Below, piece after piece: positions 44,115 to 53,105 of a stretch of DNA of 64,000 nucleotides. Source of the stretch: Conexibacter sp. SYSU D00693 (GTDB lineage Bacteria > Actinomycetota > Thermoleophilia > Solirubrobacterales > Solirubrobacteraceae); contig NZ_CP070950.1 in the NCBI RefSeq assembly GCF_017084525.1, positions 2,542,001-2,606,000 of the forward strand, written 5' to 3'. Position numbers and translations under genes: made by a program. Positions within the stretch are counted from its first letter, which is position 1. Each line of letters begins with the position of its first letter. Below the pieces are notes generated by a model. That model worked only from the letters and a program-made list of their open reading frames with translations, was not told the DNA's origin and did not search any database.

Positions 44115-46943
44115 GTGCACCTCGTCGGCCTTCAGGGGGAACGCGAGCGGGTGGGGCGCCTGCTCGCCGGAGCGCGCGACGGCCAGGGCGCCGCGCTCCT
44201 GGTGCGCGGGGAGGCGGGGATCGGGAAGTCGGCGCTGCTGGGGGCAGCAGCTGAGCAGGCCGCCGGCCTCCCGGTCCTCGCCCTCCGGGCCCGCGGGCAC
44301 GAGGCGGAGGCGGGCATCCCGTCCGGTGGGCTCGCCGACCTCCTGGAGCCCGTGCTGGGGCTCCGTGACCGGCTGCCGGCGGTCCAGGCCCGCGCGCTGG
44401 GGGGCGCGCTGGGCCTGGAGCCGCCGGCGCCCGCTGACCGCGAGGCGCTGCCGCTGGCCGTCCTGACGCTCCTGCGCGAGGCCGCGCGCGAGCAGCCCGT
44501 CGTCGTGCTGGTCGACGACGTGCAGTGGCTCGGGCGCCACGCCCGCCTCGCGCTGGGCTACGCGGCCCGGCGGCTGAGCGGCCCGGGCATCGTGCTGCTG
44601 CTGGCGGCGCGGGCCGGCCACGGCGTGGAGGACGACCTCGCGGGCGTCGAGGTCCTCGACCTGCGGCCGCTCGCGCGCGACGACGCGTTCGCGCTCGTGC
44701 GCCAGGCGACGTCCGACGGCCCGCTCGTCGACGCCGTCGCCCGCCGCGTGGTCGACGCCGCCGCCGGCAACCCGCGAGCGCTGCTCGAGCTGCCCGGGCT
44801 GCTCGATCCCGAGCAGCGCGCGGGGCGCGAGCCGCTGCCGTGGCTGCTGCCCGCCCCGCCGGCGCTCCACGAGCAGCACGCCGTGGCGCTCGCGGCCCTG
44901 GCACCGGCGACGCGGACCGCGCTGCTGTGCGCCGCCGCGATGGCCTCCGGACGCACGGACGTCCTCGACGCGGGGCTCGCCGAGCTCGGCCTCGACGCGG
45001 GCGCGCTCGCCCCGGCGGAGCGCGCCGGGCTGCTCACCGTCGGCAGCCGGGCCACGTTCCGCCACCCCCTGCTGCGCGCCGTCGTCTACCACGCCGCCCC
45101 GGCCGCCGAGCGCCGTCGCGTCCACGCCGCGCTGTCGGTCGTCTCGCCCGACCGCGGCCGGCGGGCCTGGCACGCCGCGCTCGCGGCCGTCGCACCCGAC
45201 GAGGCGCTCGCCACCGCCATGGAGGCGGCGGCGCAGGACCCCGAGACGCGCGGCGAGCAGGCCGTCGTCGCCCAGGGCCTGGCCCGCGCCGCCCAGCTCT
45301 CGCAGGACCCCGACGCGAAGGTCCGCCGCCGTCTCGCCGCGGCGGCCGCATGGATCCGCGCCGGCTTCCCCGTCCAGGCCCTCGCCACGCTCGAGGCGAC
45401 GGAGCGCGCCGGCGTGGCGGAGGGCGTGCCCGCCGCGCGGCTGCGGGGCCTGCGCGGCCGCGCGGAGCTCCAGCTCGGCGCCACGGCCACCGCGCTGGCC
45501 GACCTCGTGGGCGCCGCCCGGGCCGCGGAGGCCGCCGGCGACCCCGGCCTCGCCGCGCGGCTCGTGCTCGAGGCCGGCGGCGCCCAGGCGCTGGCCGGCG
45601 AGGCCGGGGCGCGCGTGCGCCTGGCCACCACCGCCGCGGCGCTCGCGCGCACCGCGCGCGACCCGCTGGCGTGCGCGCTCGCCGACGGCCTGCGGGCGCA
45701 CGCCCACGCGATCATCGGTGAGGAGGAGGCCGCGGCGCCGCTGCTGGACCGCGCGCTCCCGGTCCTGCTCGACGCCGGTCGCGCGCTCCTCGACGTCCCG
45801 GCGGAGGTGCCGGTCGCCGCCGCGCTGGCCGCCGCCTGGCTCGAGCGGCCCGAGCCGGCCGCCGCCCTGCTCGACCGTCTGGTGCTCGCCGCGCGCGAGG
45901 CCCGCGCGCCGGCGCAGCTCGTCGCGCCGCTGTGGGCGCGCGCGCTGCTCGACGTCCGCCGCGGGCGCTGGAGCGCCGCGCTGGCCGACGCCCGGGAGGC
46001 CCACGACGTCGCGCTGACCGGCGGGCTCGACGGTCCTCGCGCCGTGGCCGCCGCGACCGTCGCGCTCGCCGAGGCCCTGCGCGGCGACGGCGACGCCGCG
46101 CGCGAGCACGCCAAGGCCGCCCTGGCGCTGACCGAGGCGGAGGCCGGCTCGGCCACCGCCGTGCTGGCCCACCACGCGCTCGGCCTCGATGCGCTGGGCC
46201 GGGGCGACGCCGAGCTGGCCGGCGAGTGGCTGGACCGCGCCGCGCGCATCGCCGGCGCCGCCCGCCTCGGCCGCTCGATCATCGCCTTCGGCGCCGACCG
46301 CGTCGAGGCCCACGCCCGTGCGGGGCGCAGCGCCGCCGCCCACGAGGCGCTCGAGGCGTTCGCCGACGGCGCCGGCGGCGGGCGCTGGGCGCTCGCGGCC
46401 CTCGCGCGCTGCCGCGGCCTGCTGGCCACGGGCGCCGACCACGAGGACCACTTCGAGACCGCACTGGCCGACCACGAGCGCGAGCGCCAGCCGTGGGAGC
46501 GGGCGCGGACCCTGCTGGCCTACGGCGAGCGGCTGCGCCGCGAGCGCCGCCGGGCCGACGCGCGCGAGATGCTGGTCGGCGCGCTGGCGAGCTTCGAGCG
46601 GCTGGGCAGCGACGCGTGGGCCGAGCGCACGCGCATCGAGCTGCGGGCGACGGGCCAGGGCGCGGTGCGCACCGCGCCGGCCACGACGGCGCCCGAGCCC
46701 ACGCCGGAGGCGCTGGCCGCCGCGGGCCTCGACGAGCTGACGCCGCACGAGCTGCAGATCGCGCGGCTCGTGAGCTACGGCATGACCAACCGCGAGGTCG
46801 CCGGCAAGCTCTTCCTCTCGCCGAAGACCATCGAGTACCACCTGAGCTCGATCTACCGCAAGCTCGGCCTGCGCTCGCGCACGCAGCTGGCCAAGCTCGT
46901 GGCCAGCGAGGTGCCCGGCCTGGCCGGGCAGGCCGCCGCCTAG
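44115..46943 (+). CDS. Large ATP-binding LuxR-family (LAL) regulator
   Basis: 942 residues: N-terminal AAA/STAND-type ATPase with Walker A GEAGIGKSALL and Walker B VVVLVDDVQWLG, a long all-helical TPR-like region (about 350-860), and a C-terminal LuxR helix-turn-helix (LTPHELQIARLVSYGMTNREV, KTIEYHLSSIYRKLG). These regulators bind an inducer through the helical repeats, assemble with ATP and activate transcription. It is one of many such proteins in actinobacteria; the target genes cannot be told. GTG 44115; convergent with the PfkB gene. Confidence 0.95.
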   Translation: MHLVGLQGERERVGRLLAGARDGQGAALLVRGEAGIGKSALLGAAAEQAAGLPVLALRARGHEAEAGIPSGGLADLLEPVLGLRDRLPAVQARALGGALGLEPPAPADREALPLAVLTLLREAAREQPVVVLVDDVQWLGRHARLALGYAARRLSGPGIVLLLAARAGHGVEDDLAGVEVLDLRPLARDDAFALVRQATSDGPLVDAVARRVVDAAAGNPRALLELPGLLDPEQRAGREPLPWLLPAPPALHEQHAVALAALAPATRTALLCAAAMASGRTDVLDAGLAELGLDAGALAPAERAGLLTVGSRATFRHPLLRAVVYHAAPAAERRRVHAALSVVSPDRGRRAWHAALAAVAPDEALATAMEAAAQDPETRGEQAVVAQGLARAAQLSQDPDAKVRRRLAAAAAWIRAGFPVQALATLEATERAGVAEGVPAARLRGLRGRAELQLGATATALADLVGAARAAEAAGDPGLAARLVLEAGGAQALAGEAGARVRLATTAAALARTARDPLACALADGLRAHAHAIIGEEEAAAPLLDRALPVLLDAGRALLDVPAEVPVAAALAAAWLERPEPAAALLDRLVLAAREARAPAQLVAPLWARALLDVRRGRWSAALADAREAHDVALTGGLDGPRAVAAATVALAEALRGDGDAAREHAKAALALTEAEAGSATAVLAHHALGLDALGRGDAELAGEWLDRAARIAGAARLGRSIIAFGADRVEAHARAGRSAAAHEALEAFADGAGGGRWALAALARCRGLLATGADHEDHFETALADHERERQPWERARTLLAYGERLRRERRRADAREMLVGALASFERLGSDAWAERTRIELRATGQGAVRTAPATTAPEPTPEALAAAGLDELTPHELQIARLVSYGMTNREVAGKLFLSPKTIEYHLSSIYRKLGLRSRTQLAKLVASEVPGLAGQAAA

Positions 46944-47851
46944 ACGCTGAAGGACGTCATCCGCTGGAGGTCGGCCACGCGGGCGTCGACCTCGTCGCGG
47001 GTGAGGCGCGCCACGCGCTCGGTGCCGAACTCCTCGACGTTGTACGAGGCCACCGCGGTGCCGTGGACCATCGCGCGGACGAGGTCGTCGTGGGTGACCT
47101 CGCCGCCCTTCGAGGCGATGTAGCCGACGAAGCCGCCGGCGAACGAGTCGCCCGCGCCGGTCGGGTCGGCGACCTCGCGCAGCGGGTACGCGGGCAGCGC
47201 GAAGAAGCCGTCCTTCGTGTAGAGCGCGGCGCCGTACTTGCCCTGCTTGGCCACGACCGCCGTCGGGCCCATCTCGAGCACGGCGTGCGCGGCCTGGAAG
47301 AGGTTCGGCGCGCCCGTGAGCATCTCGAGCTCCTCGTCGTTGAGGATCACGCAGTCGACGGCCTGGATGACCTTCACGAGGGACTCGTGGGCGATGTTGA
47401 TCCACAGGTCCATCGAGTCCATGGCGACGAACTTCGCGCCCTGGCACTGCTCGCGGACGCCGAGCTGGAGGTCCGGCTGGATGTTCGCGAGGAACAGGAC
47501 GTCGCAGTCCCTGGAGGCCTGCGAGAGCTTGGGCTCGAAGGTCTCGAAGACGTTGAGGTCCGTCACCAGCGTCTCGCGCTGGTTGAGGTTCTCGGAGTAG
47601 ACGCCCTTCCAGAAGAACGTCTTGCCGCCGGCGACCTGCTCGACGTCGTCGGTGACGGTGCCGCGGGTGCGCAGCGTGGCGAACTCCGCGTCGCCGAAGT
47701 CGTCGCCGACCGGGCCCACGACGTGCACGGTGTCGAAGAACGACGCGGCCAGCGCGAAGTGGGTGGCGGCGCCGCCGAGCATCCGCTCGCGCTCCCCGAA
47801 CGGGGTCTTGACGGCGTCGAAGGCGATGGATCCCACGCAGGTCAGGCTCAT
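46940..47851 (-). CDS. PfkB-family sugar or nucleoside kinase
   Basis: 303 residues with the ribokinase fold. The glycine-rich MLGGAATHFALAASFF stretch binds the substrate, and the C-terminal DPTGAGDSFAGGFVGY provides the anion hole and catalytic Asp. It is near the length of adenosine-kinase and fructokinase members; the substrate is undetermined. ATG 47851 chosen because the conserved start MSLTCVGSIAFD begins there. Overlaps the convergent LuxR gene by four bases. Confidence 0.92.
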   Translation of the reverse strand: MSLTCVGSIAFDAVKTPFGERERMLGGAATHFALAASFFDTVHVVGPVGDDFGDAEFATLRTRGTVTDDVEQVAGGKTFFWKGVYSENLNQRETLVTDLNVFETFEPKLSQASRDCDVLFLANIQPDLQLGVREQCQGAKFVAMDSMDLWINIAHESLVKVIQAVDCVILNDEELEMLTGAPNLFQAAHAVLEMGPTAVVAKQGKYGAALYTKDGFFALPAYPLREVADPTGAGDSFAGGFVGYIASKGGEVTHDDLVRAMVHGTAVASYNVEEFGTERVARLTRDEVDARVADLQRMTSFSV

Positions 47852-47912
47852 GCGGCGCCGGACCTTAGCGGGGGCCGCCCGCGCGGACGGCGCTCGCATA
47901 GCCTGCCGCGCC

Positions 47913-48866
47913 ATGCGCGCGATCCAGCAGACGGAGTTCGGCGGACCCGAGGTCCTGCAGCTCGTCGACGTCCCCACCCCCGAGCCGGCCGACGGCGAGG
48001 TCCTCATCAAGGTCACCACCGCCGGGCTGAACTTCGCCGACACCCACGCGCGCGAGGACTCCTACCTGGCCAAGCAGACCCTCCCGCTCATCCCGGGCTC
48101 CGAGGTCGTCGGCGTGCGCGAGGACACCGGCCAGCGGGTCGTCGCGCTCTGCGGCACCGGCGGCTACGCCGAGTACGCCACCGCCCCCGAGTCGCTCACC
48201 TTCCCGGTCGCCGACGGCGTCGACGACGCCACGGCCCTGGCGATGGTCATCCAGGGCCTGACCGCCTGGCACCTGCACGCCACCTGCGCGCGCGTTCGCC
48301 CGGGCGAGTCGGTCGTCGTCGTCTCCGGCGCGGGGGGCACCGGGTCGCTGGCGATCCAGCTCGGCAGGGCCTTCGGCGCCGGGCGCGTCATCGCCACCGC
48401 CTCGACCCCCGAGAAGCGCGAGCTCTGCCTCGAGCTGGGCGCCGACGCCGCGGTCGACGCGCACCCCGAGGGCCTCGGCGAGCGCCTCGTCGAGGCGAAC
48501 CTCGGCGAGCGCGTCGACGTCGTCCTCGAGATGGCCGGCGGCAAGGTCTTCGAGGAGTGCCTGACCGCGCTGGCCCCCTTCGGCCGGATGGTCGCCTACG
48601 GCATCGCCTCGCGCGAGCAGAACGAGCTGCGCACCGGCGCCCTCATGCGCCGCTCGCACGCCGTCGTGGGCTTCTGGCTCAACCACACCCTCGACCGGCC
48701 GGCGATGGTGGACGAGGCCCTGCACGGCCTCTTCGAGAAGGTCCGCTCCGGCGAGCTCAAGCCGCTGCGCGGCGCCTCCTACCCGCTCGAGGAGGCGCGC
48801 CAGGCGCAGATCGACCTGGGTGGGCGCAGGACGACGGGGAAGGTCGTGCTGCGCGTCGCGGACTGA
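47913..48866 (+). CDS. Quinone oxidoreductase, zinc-free MDR family
   Basis: 317-residue NADPH-dependent reductase of the medium-chain family. GroES-like N-terminal half, then the nucleotide-binding VVVVSGAGGTGSLAIQLGRAFG. The structural and catalytic zinc ligands are absent, as in quinone oxidoreductases and enoyl reductases. The last segment AQIDLGGRRTTGKVVLRV is typical. ATG 47913 lies 8 bases after TAGCCT. It faces the PfkB gene across 61 bases. Substrate not known. Confidence 0.93.
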   Translation: MRAIQQTEFGGPEVLQLVDVPTPEPADGEVLIKVTTAGLNFADTHAREDSYLAKQTLPLIPGSEVVGVREDTGQRVVALCGTGGYAEYATAPESLTFPVADGVDDATALAMVIQGLTAWHLHATCARVRPGESVVVVSGAGGTGSLAIQLGRAFGAGRVIATASTPEKRELCLELGADAAVDAHPEGLGERLVEANLGERVDVVLEMAGGKVFEECLTALAPFGRMVAYGIASREQNELRTGALMRRSHAVVGFWLNHTLDRPAMVDEALHGLFEKVRSGELKPLRGASYPLEEARQAQIDLGGRRTTGKVVLRVAD

Positions 48867-48907
48867 GCGCCGCTCGGCCGCTCGCGCGCTGCGCCCGCGC
48901 AACGGCC

Positions 48908-50323
48908 CTACGGCGCCACCTCCCGCAGCCGCGGGAACGCCGCCGTCTGGCCGCCGAAGGCCCAGGGCGCCTGGACCTTGCACGGCGGCGCCGTGCCCAG
49001 CGCGGGCAGCGCGGGCGGGTTGGAGGTGTGCGAGCAGGAGAAGGACTCGAGGCCGCCCTGACCGAGCTTGGCCAGCGCGCCGGGGGCGAGGTACGCGTTG
49101 TGGCGGTTGGTGGGCAGGCGCTTGGCCTGGTTGACCAGCGCCTCGGTCCAGATCGGGATGAGCACCCGCAGGTAGTGCAGCCGGCCCTGCGCGCCCGCCG
49201 GCTTGAAGGTCGCCTGGGTCGAGGCGGCGACGTTCATCCACGACTGCATGAGCTCGCGCTGGTAGCGCCCGACGTAGTCGGCGACCGGCCGCAGGTCCCG
49301 GGCGAGCGGGTCGAGGACGCCCACGAGCGGCCGGGCGGCGTCGACCGTGCGTCGCAGCGCCGGCAGGCCCGCGGCCGACGCGCGCACGACCGGGTCGACG
49401 TCGGCGAAGAGGCGCTCGAGCTCGGGCGCCAGCGCGGTGCCGTCGCGCAGCACCGGCCGGACGTCGGGCGCCGCGCGGCGCAGCTGGGCCAGGACGGGCC
49501 GGGCGTCGGCGAGCAGGCGGTCGGCCTCCTCGAGCGTCGGGCGCAGCTCGTCCTGGAAGGTGGGCAGCCGGCGGAGGAGGGCGCGGACGTCGGGGTCGCG
49601 GCGCGCGGTCGTGCGCAGGACGCGGTCGGCGGACGTGACGAGCCGGCGCACCGCGCCGTCGTCGCGGCCCAGCGCGGCGAAGACCCGGCCGGTGTCGCGC
49701 ACCCCGTGGGACAGCGCGTCCTCCTGCGCGTGCAGGACCGCGAGCAGCCCGGCGCCGCGCTGCGCCGTCCCCGCCAGGCCGCCGAGGGCGTCGTTGAGGT
49801 CGGGCCCGCGGTCGCGCAGGATCGCCGCCGCGCCCTGGAGGCCGCGCTTGAACGCCCGCCGCGTCGGCGCGTCGAACGCGCGCAGGACCTCGTCGAGCTC
49901 GACCGTGCCCTGGACCTGCGAGCGCGGCAGCCGCGCGCCCTCGGGCAGCAGCGGCGCATCCGGCGTCCCGCGCGTGAGCTCGACGAACGTCTCGCCGAGC
50001 AGCGTCTTGAGGCGCAGCGTGGCCCGCGCGTCGCGGTGCACCGGGGCGTAGCGGGCGCGCAGCTCGAGCGTGGCGAGCGTGCGGCCCTGGCCGTCGGTGT
50101 CCAGCGCGACGACCTTGCCGATCGGCACGCCCGAGACGCGGACGTCCGCGTTCTGCGTGAGCTGCGTGGCCTCGTCGAACGGGACCTCGAGCCGGTAGCC
50201 CTTGGGCTTGAGCGGCGCGGGCCCGCCGAAGGACGTCCACAGGAACAGCAGCAGGCCGAAGCACGACAGAGCGAAGAGCACCATCGCCAGCAGGCGGCCG
50301 AGGGTCGGGGCCTGCTTGCTCAC
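48908..50323 (-). CDS. MCE family protein, sixth of cluster
   Basis: 471 residues: N-terminal membrane helix (MVLFALSCFGLLLFLW), MlaD/MCE domain (about 40-120, with ADVRVSGVPIGKVV and GETFVELTRGTP), a long helical region of repeated 'V.P.L...' turns (about 140-360), and a C-terminal part with Cys in FSCSHTSNPP and APPCKVQ. MCE proteins form tubes that carry lipids across the envelope. GTG 50323 overlaps the preceding stop by four bases. Last gene of the cluster. Confidence 0.93.
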   Translation of the reverse strand: MSKQAPTLGRLLAMVLFALSCFGLLLFLWTSFGGPAPLKPKGYRLEVPFDEATQLTQNADVRVSGVPIGKVVALDTDGQGRTLATLELRARYAPVHRDARATLRLKTLLGETFVELTRGTPDAPLLPEGARLPRSQVQGTVELDEVLRAFDAPTRRAFKRGLQGAAAILRDRGPDLNDALGGLAGTAQRGAGLLAVLHAQEDALSHGVRDTGRVFAALGRDDGAVRRLVTSADRVLRTTARRDPDVRALLRRLPTFQDELRPTLEEADRLLADARPVLAQLRRAAPDVRPVLRDGTALAPELERLFADVDPVVRASAAGLPALRRTVDAARPLVGVLDPLARDLRPVADYVGRYQRELMQSWMNVAASTQATFKPAGAQGRLHYLRVLIPIWTEALVNQAKRLPTNRHNAYLAPGALAKLGQGGLESFSCSHTSNPPALPALGTAPPCKVQAPWAFGGQTAAFPRLREVAP

Positions 50324-51633
50324 CGCCCGGCCCTCCGCGCGGGGGTCTGGCCGCTCGCGTCCGCCGGGCAGGCCGGCAGCTGGGTGATGACCCGCAGGAC
50401 GGCGTGCAGCTCCTCGGGCAGGCCGCCGAGCGTGGAGCACGAGACGATGAGCCCGCCGCGCCACACCGCCCCCTGCGCGTCGTCGATCGAGAGGATCGAG
50501 CCGGCGTTGTGCAGGAACCACGCGGTCCAGAAGAGGTAGCCCTCCTCCGGACCCTCCGGGTTGTGGCCCAGCTCGTTGGTGACGTAGCGCAGGACGTCGA
50601 ACGACGAGCTCAGGTCGGGGGTCTGGGCGAGCAGGTCGCGGACCGCCGGGCGGGCGCTGCGCAGCACCGGCCGCGCCTGCACCGCCAGGCCGCGGATCCG
50701 CCGCGCCGCCGGCCGTGCGTCGCGCAGGAGCGGGTCGACGCGCGGCAGCGCCGGCTCGAGGTCCGCGAGCGCCGGGCGCAGCGCCGCGACCGCCTGCGGC
50801 AGCCGGCGCGACAGCGGCCGGCTGGCGCTCAGCGCGTCCGTCGTCGCGCGCAGCGTCCCGGGCAGCCGCTCCAGGGCGCCCCGCACCGCGTCGTCCTGGC
50901 GGGCGATCGCGCCGAACGTGCGGTGCGCGCCGGTGACGAGCGCGCGCACGTCGTCGTCGCGCGCGGCGGCCGCGTCGGTCAGCCGCCGCAGCGACCCGAC
51001 CAGGCGCCGCAGCTCGCCGCGCCGCGCGGTGATCGCCTCGGTGACCTTCGCCGTGCGCTCGAGCGACGGCGCCGCCGTGCGCAGGATCGCGCGGACGTCG
51101 CGCGCCCGGCCCTGCAGGCCGCGCCCGGTGGCCTGGGCGATCGTGCGCAGCCACAGCCGCGTGTCCTGGTCGAGGCCGGCGAGGACCTCGTCGAGGTTCA
51201 CGTTTGGCAGCGTGCGCGACACCGGCAGGACGTCGTCCTGGCCGAGCAGCGGCGAGCCCTCGGTGCCGGGGTCGAGCTGCACGCTCATGTCCTGCAGCCC
51301 GGTCTTGGGGCGCAGGAGCATCGTCGCGTCGCGGTGGATCCTCGGGAGCTTCGTGCGGTCGACCTCGAAGGTCACCAGCGCCCGGCCGTCGACGAGGCGC
51401 ACCTCGCGGACCTCGCCGACGTCGACGCCCGCGACCGCGATCGTCTGCCCCTGGCCGGGGGTGACCGCCTGGGCGGTCGAGAACGCCGCCGTGACCTCGT
51501 AGACGTCCTCCCAGGGGAAGCGCAGCCGCTGGTTGCTGAGGATGTAGCCGCCGACGGCGAGGGCCACGAGCACCATGCCGACGACCGCCGCCATCTCGAC
51601 CGCGTAGCGGCGGACCTGCCCGAGCAGCGTCAT
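50320..51633 (-). CDS. MCE family protein, fifth of cluster
   Basis: 437 residues: membrane helix (AAVVGMVLVALAVGGYIL), MCE domain (about 40-125; QTIAVAGVDVGEVREV and LQDMSVQLDPGT), then a helical tail. Cys near the C-terminus in IVSCSTLGG and LPACPADASG may form disulphides outside the cell. The ATG overlaps the upstream stop (ATGA) and its stop overlaps the next GTG, so this stretch is translated as a chain. No lipoprotein signal is present, unlike the usual fifth (E) member of actinobacterial clusters. Confidence 0.93.
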   Translation of the reverse strand: MTLLGQVRRYAVEMAAVVGMVLVALAVGGYILSNQRLRFPWEDVYEVTAAFSTAQAVTPGQGQTIAVAGVDVGEVREVRLVDGRALVTFEVDRTKLPRIHRDATMLLRPKTGLQDMSVQLDPGTEGSPLLGQDDVLPVSRTLPNVNLDEVLAGLDQDTRLWLRTIAQATGRGLQGRARDVRAILRTAAPSLERTAKVTEAITARRGELRRLVGSLRRLTDAAAARDDDVRALVTGAHRTFGAIARQDDAVRGALERLPGTLRATTDALSASRPLSRRLPQAVAALRPALADLEPALPRVDPLLRDARPAARRIRGLAVQARPVLRSARPAVRDLLAQTPDLSSSFDVLRYVTNELGHNPEGPEEGYLFWTAWFLHNAGSILSIDDAQGAVWRGGLIVSCSTLGGLPEELHAVLRVITQLPACPADASGQTPARRAGR

Positions 51634-53105
51634 CGGCCCACCCTCCGGGCCGTCGCGCGCAGCTCGCGCAGGAGCGCGCGGACCTCCGTCAGCGACGGCG
51701 CAGCCGCGGCGCGGACCTCCGTCGTCGGCGCCGGCGGCGCGGTCCGCGCCCGCAGGTCCACGGGCGGCTGGGTCGCGCACTCCACGTCGGGCCGGAAGGG
51801 CGGCGCCTGCGCGGTCTTGGCCGGGCGCGATCCGACGAGCGGGACGGCCTGCTGGGAGACCAGCCGGGTGAGGCTGGGCAGCTGGCCGCTCGAGACGAGG
51901 CTCTCGCCGAACGTCGCGAGGTAGCGGACCGCCGGGCCGTTGGCGTCGAAGCTCTGCGACGCGCTGGCCAGGCCCACCAGCCCGGTCATGAGCTCGCGCC
52001 ACGCCGGCAGGCCGGTCGACAGCTCGCCGTCGTCGAGCTTGGCGACGAGGACCGGCAGCGCCTGGTCGTGCACGCAGCTGGCCACCGGCTCGACCTTGCG
52101 CAGCAGCTCCTGGAGCTCGGGGCGCAGCCGCTCGAGGTCGCGGACCGCGGGCCGGCCGTCACGCACGAGGCCCGGCAGGACGTCGTCGGCGAGCAGCCGG
52201 CCGGCCTCGCGCAGCAGCGGCGTGCCGAGGTCGAGCGTCGTCGAGGCGCGGCGCAGGACCGGCCGCAGGTCGCCCGCCAGCCGGCGCACCGACGGGATCG
52301 CCCGGTTGAGGTCGGCCAGCGCAGCGGGCGCCTGCTCGAGCAGGCCGTCGAGGCCCCGCACCGTCGCGGTCAGCGCACCGCGACGGTCGGCCAGGGCGTC
52401 GGTCGTGCGGCGCAGCCCCGTGACGAGCCCGGCGAGGTCGCGGCGGCGCTCGGCGAAGGCGCGCACGACGCGCTCGCCCCGGACCACGAGCGCGGCGAGG
52501 TCGTCGGGGCGCTGGCCGCGTGCCTCCTCGGCGAGCACCGCGGCGCCGGCCATCGCGCCGCGCAGCGGCCCGAACGTCGCGCGCAGCGCCTGCGCCCCGC
52601 CGTCGTCCAGCGCGCCGCCGAGGCCGTCGAGCGTCTGGCGCAGCGACGTGCGCGTGTCCGAGCGCAGCGCGCTGAGGACCTGGTCGAGCTGGACCGGGAT
52701 GGCCGTCTGGCCCAGCGGGATCCGCCCGCCGTCCTCGAGCTCGGGCGCCTGCGGCGTCCCGGGATGCAGGTCGACGAAGAAGTTGCCCTCGAGGAACAGC
52801 CGCGGGCGCACCTTGAGCGTCGCGTCACGGTGCAGCGGCCGCCCGCCGTCGTCGATGCGCATCCGCACCACGCCCGTCGCGCCCTCGCCGCGGCGGACCT
52901 CGACGACCTCCCCCACCTGGACGCCGGCCACGCGCACCGGCGAGTCGGCGCGCAGCTCGGTGACCGACGAGACGACGGCCTCGACCTCGTAGCCGCCGCG
53001 GAACGGCAGCGGGCCGCCGAAGGCGAGGTAGAACGCGCCGACCCACACGGCGACGGTCAGCAGGCCGAAGCGCACCCGCGCCCCCACGCTGTCCAGCCGC
53101 CTCAC
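51630..53105 (-). CDS. MCE family protein, fourth of cluster
   Basis: 491 residues: membrane helix (FGLLTVAVWVGAFYLAF), MCE domain (about 35-120; SPVRVAGVQVGEVVEV and LEGNFFVDLHPGT), a long helical region (about 150-400) and a Pro-rich end. One Cys in EPVASCVHDQAL and one in DVECATQPP. GTG 53105 overlaps the previous stop (GTGA). Same orientation and coupling as its neighbours. Confidence 0.93.
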   Translation of the reverse strand: MRRLDSVGARVRFGLLTVAVWVGAFYLAFGGPLPFRGGYEVEAVVSSVTELRADSPVRVAGVQVGEVVEVRRGEGATGVVRMRIDDGGRPLHRDATLKVRPRLFLEGNFFVDLHPGTPQAPELEDGGRIPLGQTAIPVQLDQVLSALRSDTRTSLRQTLDGLGGALDDGGAQALRATFGPLRGAMAGAAVLAEEARGQRPDDLAALVVRGERVVRAFAERRRDLAGLVTGLRRTTDALADRRGALTATVRGLDGLLEQAPAALADLNRAIPSVRRLAGDLRPVLRRASTTLDLGTPLLREAGRLLADDVLPGLVRDGRPAVRDLERLRPELQELLRKVEPVASCVHDQALPVLVAKLDDGELSTGLPAWRELMTGLVGLASASQSFDANGPAVRYLATFGESLVSSGQLPSLTRLVSQQAVPLVGSRPAKTAQAPPFRPDVECATQPPVDLRARTAPPAPTTEVRAAAAPSLTEVRALLRELRATARRVGR